From NCBI GenBank assembly GCA_947500505.1, contig CANMSL010000007.1, positions 62,001 to 126,000 of the forward strand: a stretch of DNA of 64,000 nt, written 5' to 3'. Origin of the DNA: an uncultured Aquimarina sp. (GTDB taxonomy: Bacteria > Bacteroidota > Bacteroidia > Flavobacteriales > Flavobacteriaceae). Every line of letters starts with the position of its first letter. The first letter of the stretch is position 1. Position numbers and translations under genes: made by a program. Positions 60,692-64,000 of the stretch are shown one piece after another. Below the pieces are notes generated by a model. The model was not told the origin of the DNA. It was given only the letters and a program-made list of their open reading frames with translations, and did no database searches.

Positions 60692-61561
60692 TTATTGGTT
60701 TTTAGGAGTATCTAATTGTCTAGTTTTTAATTTTTCATTAAAGTGTGTTGCACCCAATATATTTTCGGTGATTGGATAGATTGGCTTGTTATGTTTTTCG
60801 TATTTGATGACTATTGGAGAACTGTTCCATTTTGCAGCTTCTTTATATAATTTATCGAGATGTGGTACGATCAAAATTTTATCAAAAATATTTTCGATCA
60901 TACCTATAAAATTATGCGCGTGATGCATAACGTATTTAATATCTTCTTTTGACAGAGGGTAATGACTTGGGTAAAAAGCCTCAATATCAGTAATAATAGA
61001 TACCGCCGCTCCTCTTGGATTGGCAAAAATTTCACCTAAAACTCCAAAACTTACCCCTTCTACCATTGATTGGGCGTACAATAATCGATAAAGAACAATA
61101 TTCATAAAATATTGTTCATAAATATTTTCTTTAAAAGCCAGCGGGTCGGCTATCTGATATCCCGAAATGATGCTAGAGTTATGCGCGCGGTACCAGGAAC
61201 ATTCATCAGGTGCGTCAATATAATTCAGCCAAAAATTGACTGGAACCGGCAAGTCATCAAAAATATCTCCGGATTCTTTGATTAATTGCGCTAGCGTTGC
61301 TAAATAAAGAAAATGACTATTCACTTCTCTCCACCAGGAACTTCCAGATGTAGTATCATTTATAGGATTAAGTGTTCCCCTTCTTATTTCCCATTTAATA
61401 AATGCTAATTCCGAATTTCCTAATCCCTCTTTTCCTTTGATGATAGGGTCTCCATATTTTTGATAAAAATCGTAACGTAATTGATAGCGACCCTGAGGAT
61501 TATCAGATACGGAAAGTACAATTTTTTTAGCCTTTTCCTTAAGTATATCAAGTTTGTTCAT
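60692..61561 (-). CDS. Conserved partner of the amine-oxidase-like flavoprotein, function unknown
   Basis: 289 residues, soluble, mostly helical. Recognisable stretches: SSWWREVNSHFLYLATLAQL, PVNFWLNYIDAPDECSWYRA and MHHAHNFIGMIENIFDKILI. Many Trp, His and acidic residues are clustered in these segments and could form a pocket or metal site, but no motif I know fits. The 4-base spacing to the flavoprotein gene shows cotranscription and suggests a joint pathway step or a complex. Confidence 0.6.
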   Translation of the reverse strand: MNKLDILKEKAKKIVLSVSDNPQGRYQLRYDFYQKYGDPIIKGKEGLGNSELAFIKWEIRRGTLNPINDTTSGSSWWREVNSHFLYLATLAQLIKESGDIFDDLPVPVNFWLNYIDAPDECSWYRAHNSSIISGYQIADPLAFKENIYEQYFMNIVLYRLLYAQSMVEGVSFGVLGEIFANPRGAAVSIITDIEAFYPSHYPLSKEDIKYVMHHAHNFIGMIENIFDKILIVPHLDKLYKEAAKWNSSPIVIKYEKHNKPIYPITENILGATHFNEKLKTRQLDTPKNQ

Positions 61562-61671
61562 ATATTCGCGAAATGGTTTATAAACTTACAAGTTAAATTA
61601 CTAAATACAATATATTTTTAGTAAATTCATAGAGTATATTGAATAAAATCTCCCTTTATCAAGCAATTAGA

Positions 61672-63684
61672 ATGACCCCTTATTTCAAATACTATATAAG
61701 AGTATTATCAATACTATTATTGTTTACTTGTAATTCTTTTAGTCAACCAACAATTGTTCTGGATAATTCTAATGAATTGCAAGATATTGGAAATCAAATC
61801 TATTATCTTGAGGATTCCTCTCTTCAAGTATCTATTCAGGAAATTATAAAAGACTCTGTACAAGAAAAATTTACGATTAATCCTCAGGAAACTATAAATT
61901 TCTCAAGTACTTCTTCGGCTTACTGGCTAAAATTCAAAGTTTCTAAGGCCACATCTGGTAATTTTTATCTTAATGTAGGTTCTGCGTATATTGATTCTAT
62001 ATCTCTCTATGAATTTGATGAGGATGAGCTAATTTCTACAAAACACACAGGAGATGATTTAGCCTTTAATACAAGAGAAATTGAAGTTGGCAATTACCTT
62101 TTTCCTCTTGATATAGAAGAAAATACTACACGAACATTTTACCTTAGAGTAAAAAGTGATCAACCCTTATTTTTTCTTTTAAGAGTAGGGACATTGCCTG
62201 ATTTTGTAGCATACGAGCACGATTTAGATTTTCTTCAGGGAATCTATTTTGGTTTTATGTTTTTGATCTTTTTGTATAACCTGTTTTTATACTTCTCGAC
62301 TAAAGAGAACATTTATCTCTATTACATTGCCTACGTATTCAGCATCACCTGGTTTATGGCTTCGGTGTTTGGATATTTCTTTGAATATTTTTGGCCGAAC
62401 ACCCCTTTTCTTAATCAATTGGTTGTAGTAAGTTCGGGATTGACTATGATAACAGCGACTTTATTCACCCAAAGATTTTTGAATACTAAAGTATCTGATC
62501 CTCGTATGCATAAAGGATCTATTGCTTTTTTGGTTCTAGGGTTTTTGGTATGTGTACTTGTTATATTTGGTTTTAAAATAGAAGGTCTGAAGTTGGCGCA
62601 AGGTGGTCTTCTAATTATGGCTACATATTTTCTGGTCTTGGGTATTCGATTTAAGTTAAAAGGATTTCGCCCTGCCAAGTATTATCTTTTTGCCTGGGGT
62701 GCATTGATCGTAGGTATTTGTTTTGCCATTTTAGAATCCTTGAATCTTACTTTCGTAATGACCTATTTAAATGCTATGCAAATTGGATCGGCTATGGAAG
62801 TTCTATTGCTTTCCTTTGCACTTGGAGATCGAATTAATGTGTATAAAAAACAAAAAGAAGATGCACAATTACAAGCGCTGATTGCAGCAAAGGAAAATGA
62901 AAGACTTATCCAAGAACAAAATATCATATTAGAAGAAAAGGTAAAGAAACGTACTGCAGAAGTTGCCAGGCAAAATGAAGAATTACTTACCCTGAATGAA
63001 GAAAAAGATATGCTGGTAAATATCGTTGCTCATGATCTTAGAACACCTTTGCACCAAATGAAAGGATTAATATGGTTATTAGATATACCTGCTATGCAGT
63101 TGACTGATGATCAAGAAATGTATTTACATGAAATTGATAATTCTGTCGATCGCCTTACAGACATGATCGGAAGAATCATGGATACTCATGCTTTAGAGAA
63201 AAATGAAATTAAATTGACGAGTGAAACCGTTAACTTAGTTGAGTTAGCTCAGTATATGGTGCGACGTTTTCATCTTACTTCTACACAAAAAGATATTGAA
63301 TTATCAGTCAATGCACAAAAGAGTAATCTTTTAATCGAAGTTGATAAAAATTATTTGATACAAGTTTTAGAAAACCTGCTTTCTAACGCCATTAAATTTT
63401 CTGAAAAGGGAAGTAAAATAATTTTACACGTAAAATCCAAAGATCAAAAAACACTCATTATTGTTGAAGATAATGGTCCTGGAATCAGTAAAGAAGATCA
63501 GAAAAAGCTTTTTGGTAGGTTTCAGAAACTTAGTGCACAACCTACAGCTGGAGAATCATCAACAGGATTGGGATTATCAATTGTAAAAAAATATGTAGAA
63601 GCGATGAATGGTTCAATTCATTGTGAAAGTCAATTAGGTATCGGAACCAAATTTATTATTTCATTTGATATTAAAACTGACTAG
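61672..63684 (+). CDS. 7TMR-DISM sensor histidine kinase
   Basis: About 670 residues from the ATG at 61672; a TTG at 61639 would add 11. Signal peptide (YIRVLSILLLFTCNSFSQ), then a 7TMR-DISMED2-like extracellular beta domain (about 30-165). Seven membrane helices follow (about 180-385), then a coiled coil (KENERLIQEQNIILEEKVKK). The HisKA domain has NIVAHDLRTPLHQMKGL with the phospho-His. The HATPase domain has the N-box ENLLSNAIKFS, DNGPGIS and GLGLSIVKKYVE. No response regulator is adjacent. DISM sensors often perceive carbohydrates or other small ligands. Confidence 0.92.
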   Translation: MTPYFKYYIRVLSILLLFTCNSFSQPTIVLDNSNELQDIGNQIYYLEDSSLQVSIQEIIKDSVQEKFTINPQETINFSSTSSAYWLKFKVSKATSGNFYLNVGSAYIDSISLYEFDEDELISTKHTGDDLAFNTREIEVGNYLFPLDIEENTTRTFYLRVKSDQPLFFLLRVGTLPDFVAYEHDLDFLQGIYFGFMFLIFLYNLFLYFSTKENIYLYYIAYVFSITWFMASVFGYFFEYFWPNTPFLNQLVVVSSGLTMITATLFTQRFLNTKVSDPRMHKGSIAFLVLGFLVCVLVIFGFKIEGLKLAQGGLLIMATYFLVLGIRFKLKGFRPAKYYLFAWGALIVGICFAILESLNLTFVMTYLNAMQIGSAMEVLLLSFALGDRINVYKKQKEDAQLQALIAAKENERLIQEQNIILEEKVKKRTAEVARQNEELLTLNEEKDMLVNIVAHDLRTPLHQMKGLIWLLDIPAMQLTDDQEMYLHEIDNSVDRLTDMIGRIMDTHALEKNEIKLTSETVNLVELAQYMVRRFHLTSTQKDIELSVNAQKSNLLIEVDKNYLIQVLENLLSNAIKFSEKGSKIILHVKSKDQKTLIIVEDNGPGISKEDQKKLFGRFQKLSAQPTAGESSTGLGLSIVKKYVEAMNGSIHCESQLGIGTKFIISFDIKTD

Positions 63685-63737
63685 TAGCTATCATTTCTTT
63701 AAGTTCATAAAATAGTAGGGATATCAAAAGACACTTA

Positions 63738-64000
63738 CTATTGAATTTGCAGTTCTTCTATATCCTCCTTATAGGTTTGATAAAATTCTTCTACATAAGG
63801 TCTTCTGCTATTATATCCCTGATCCAAGAGCTCCATTGATTCTTGTAAAATAGCCTTTATTTCTGAGAAATTATGCTGTAATTTTATCAATGTTTTTGCT
63901 TTCCAGTAAAAAAGATCTGCATTTTTATTATTTTCTATTCCCAAATCAAATTTTTCTAATGCCTTTTCGAAGTCACCCATCTCAAAATAAGTGATTCCGT
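63738..64000 (-). CDS. TPR-repeat protein, N-terminus outside the window
   Basis: The frame is open to the window edge, with seven codons before the first Met visible (GITYFEM...). It includes TPR-like helices: YFEMGDFEKALEKFDLGIEN, then NADLFYWKAKTLIKLQ and a last helix pair ending in KEDIEELQIQ. This is only the C-terminal 87 residues. A tetratricopeptide scaffold is likely; the whole protein could be longer and carry other domains. Confidence 0.7.
   Translation of the reverse strand, partial: GITYFEMGDFEKALEKFDLGIENNKNADLFYWKAKTLIKLQHNFSEIKAILQESMELLDQGYNSRRPYVEEFYQTYKEDIEELQIQ

Noticed and set aside
1..64000. CRISPR array, tRNA, rRNA, prophage or transposase genes
   Set aside because: No regularly spaced repeats with spacers, no cloverleaf or rRNA-like segments, and no integrase, transposase or phage structural protein were seen. 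The repeats found are short dispersed palindromes.

Overview
The window looks like the chromosome of a marine member of the Flavobacteriaceae, with Aquimarina or a near relative the best guess. This rests on low GC, many lipoproteins with a lipobox ending in Cys, Bacteroidetes-type promoters (TAnnTTTG at -7), short Bacteroidetes dispersed repeats, and flavobacterial families such as the TPR histidine kinase, DUF4251 and GH31. The genus is inferred; no rRNA is present. No tRNA, rRNA, CRISPR array or transposase gene was seen.

Layout. 0-8 kb: a cut-off RmlD-like sugar-nucleotide enzyme, gcvT with a clear terminator, a membrane-anchored AsmA-like protein, small lipoproteins, an aldonolactone-oxidase-like flavoprotein and a Bor-like lipoprotein. 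8-10 kb: a hipBA-type toxin-antitoxin operon behind four evenly spaced inverted-repeat operators; the last 31 bp of hipA occur again downstream. 10-15.5 kb: small conserved genes, then a probable RiPP locus (71-aa GG-leader precursor plus an FxsB-like radical SAM/SPASM enzyme) with a hairpin between the two. 15.5-20 kb: a minus-strand block of small accessory genes: secreted nuclease, restriction-type nuclease, Excalibur lipoprotein, DUF4236, DUF1508, YidD-like and DUF4177-like. 20-23.3 kb: a TPR histidine kinase and response-regulator pair, then a 53-codon lipoprotein gene and a highly structured, probably non-coding, intergenic region.

25-28.7 kb: an antiporter, a WYL regulator, an ABM-like protein and an AlkD-like repair protein. 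28.9-40 kb: a complete glycogen/alpha-glucan locus (glgA, glgC, glgE, maltokinase, glgB, GH31 alpha-glucosidase). 40-45 kb: an M48 peptidase, a UMF1-type transporter and a tandemly duplicated lipocalin-like/OmpA gene pair. 45-53 kb: a biosynthetic operon with a type III polyketide synthase, methyltransferase, flavoprotein, ketosynthase, dehydratase, ACP, phosphopantetheinyl transferase and hydrolase. 53-64 kb: an M16 peptidase, YceI- and DUF4251-family proteins, a large amine-oxidase-like flavoprotein with a conserved partner, a 7TMR-DISM histidine kinase, and the end of a TPR gene at the window edge.

The least-described items are: (i) three promoters with the same architecture (TTATGG-N4-CCGTAA, exactly 21 bp, then TAnnTTTG) beside the kinase/regulator pair, one of which drives no visible gene but a short terminated transcript; (ii) the structured RNA candidate at 22985-23207; (iii) the RiPP locus; and (iv) the type III PKS operon that carries its own acyl-carrier machinery. 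Functional statements are family-based inferences unless described as seen directly.
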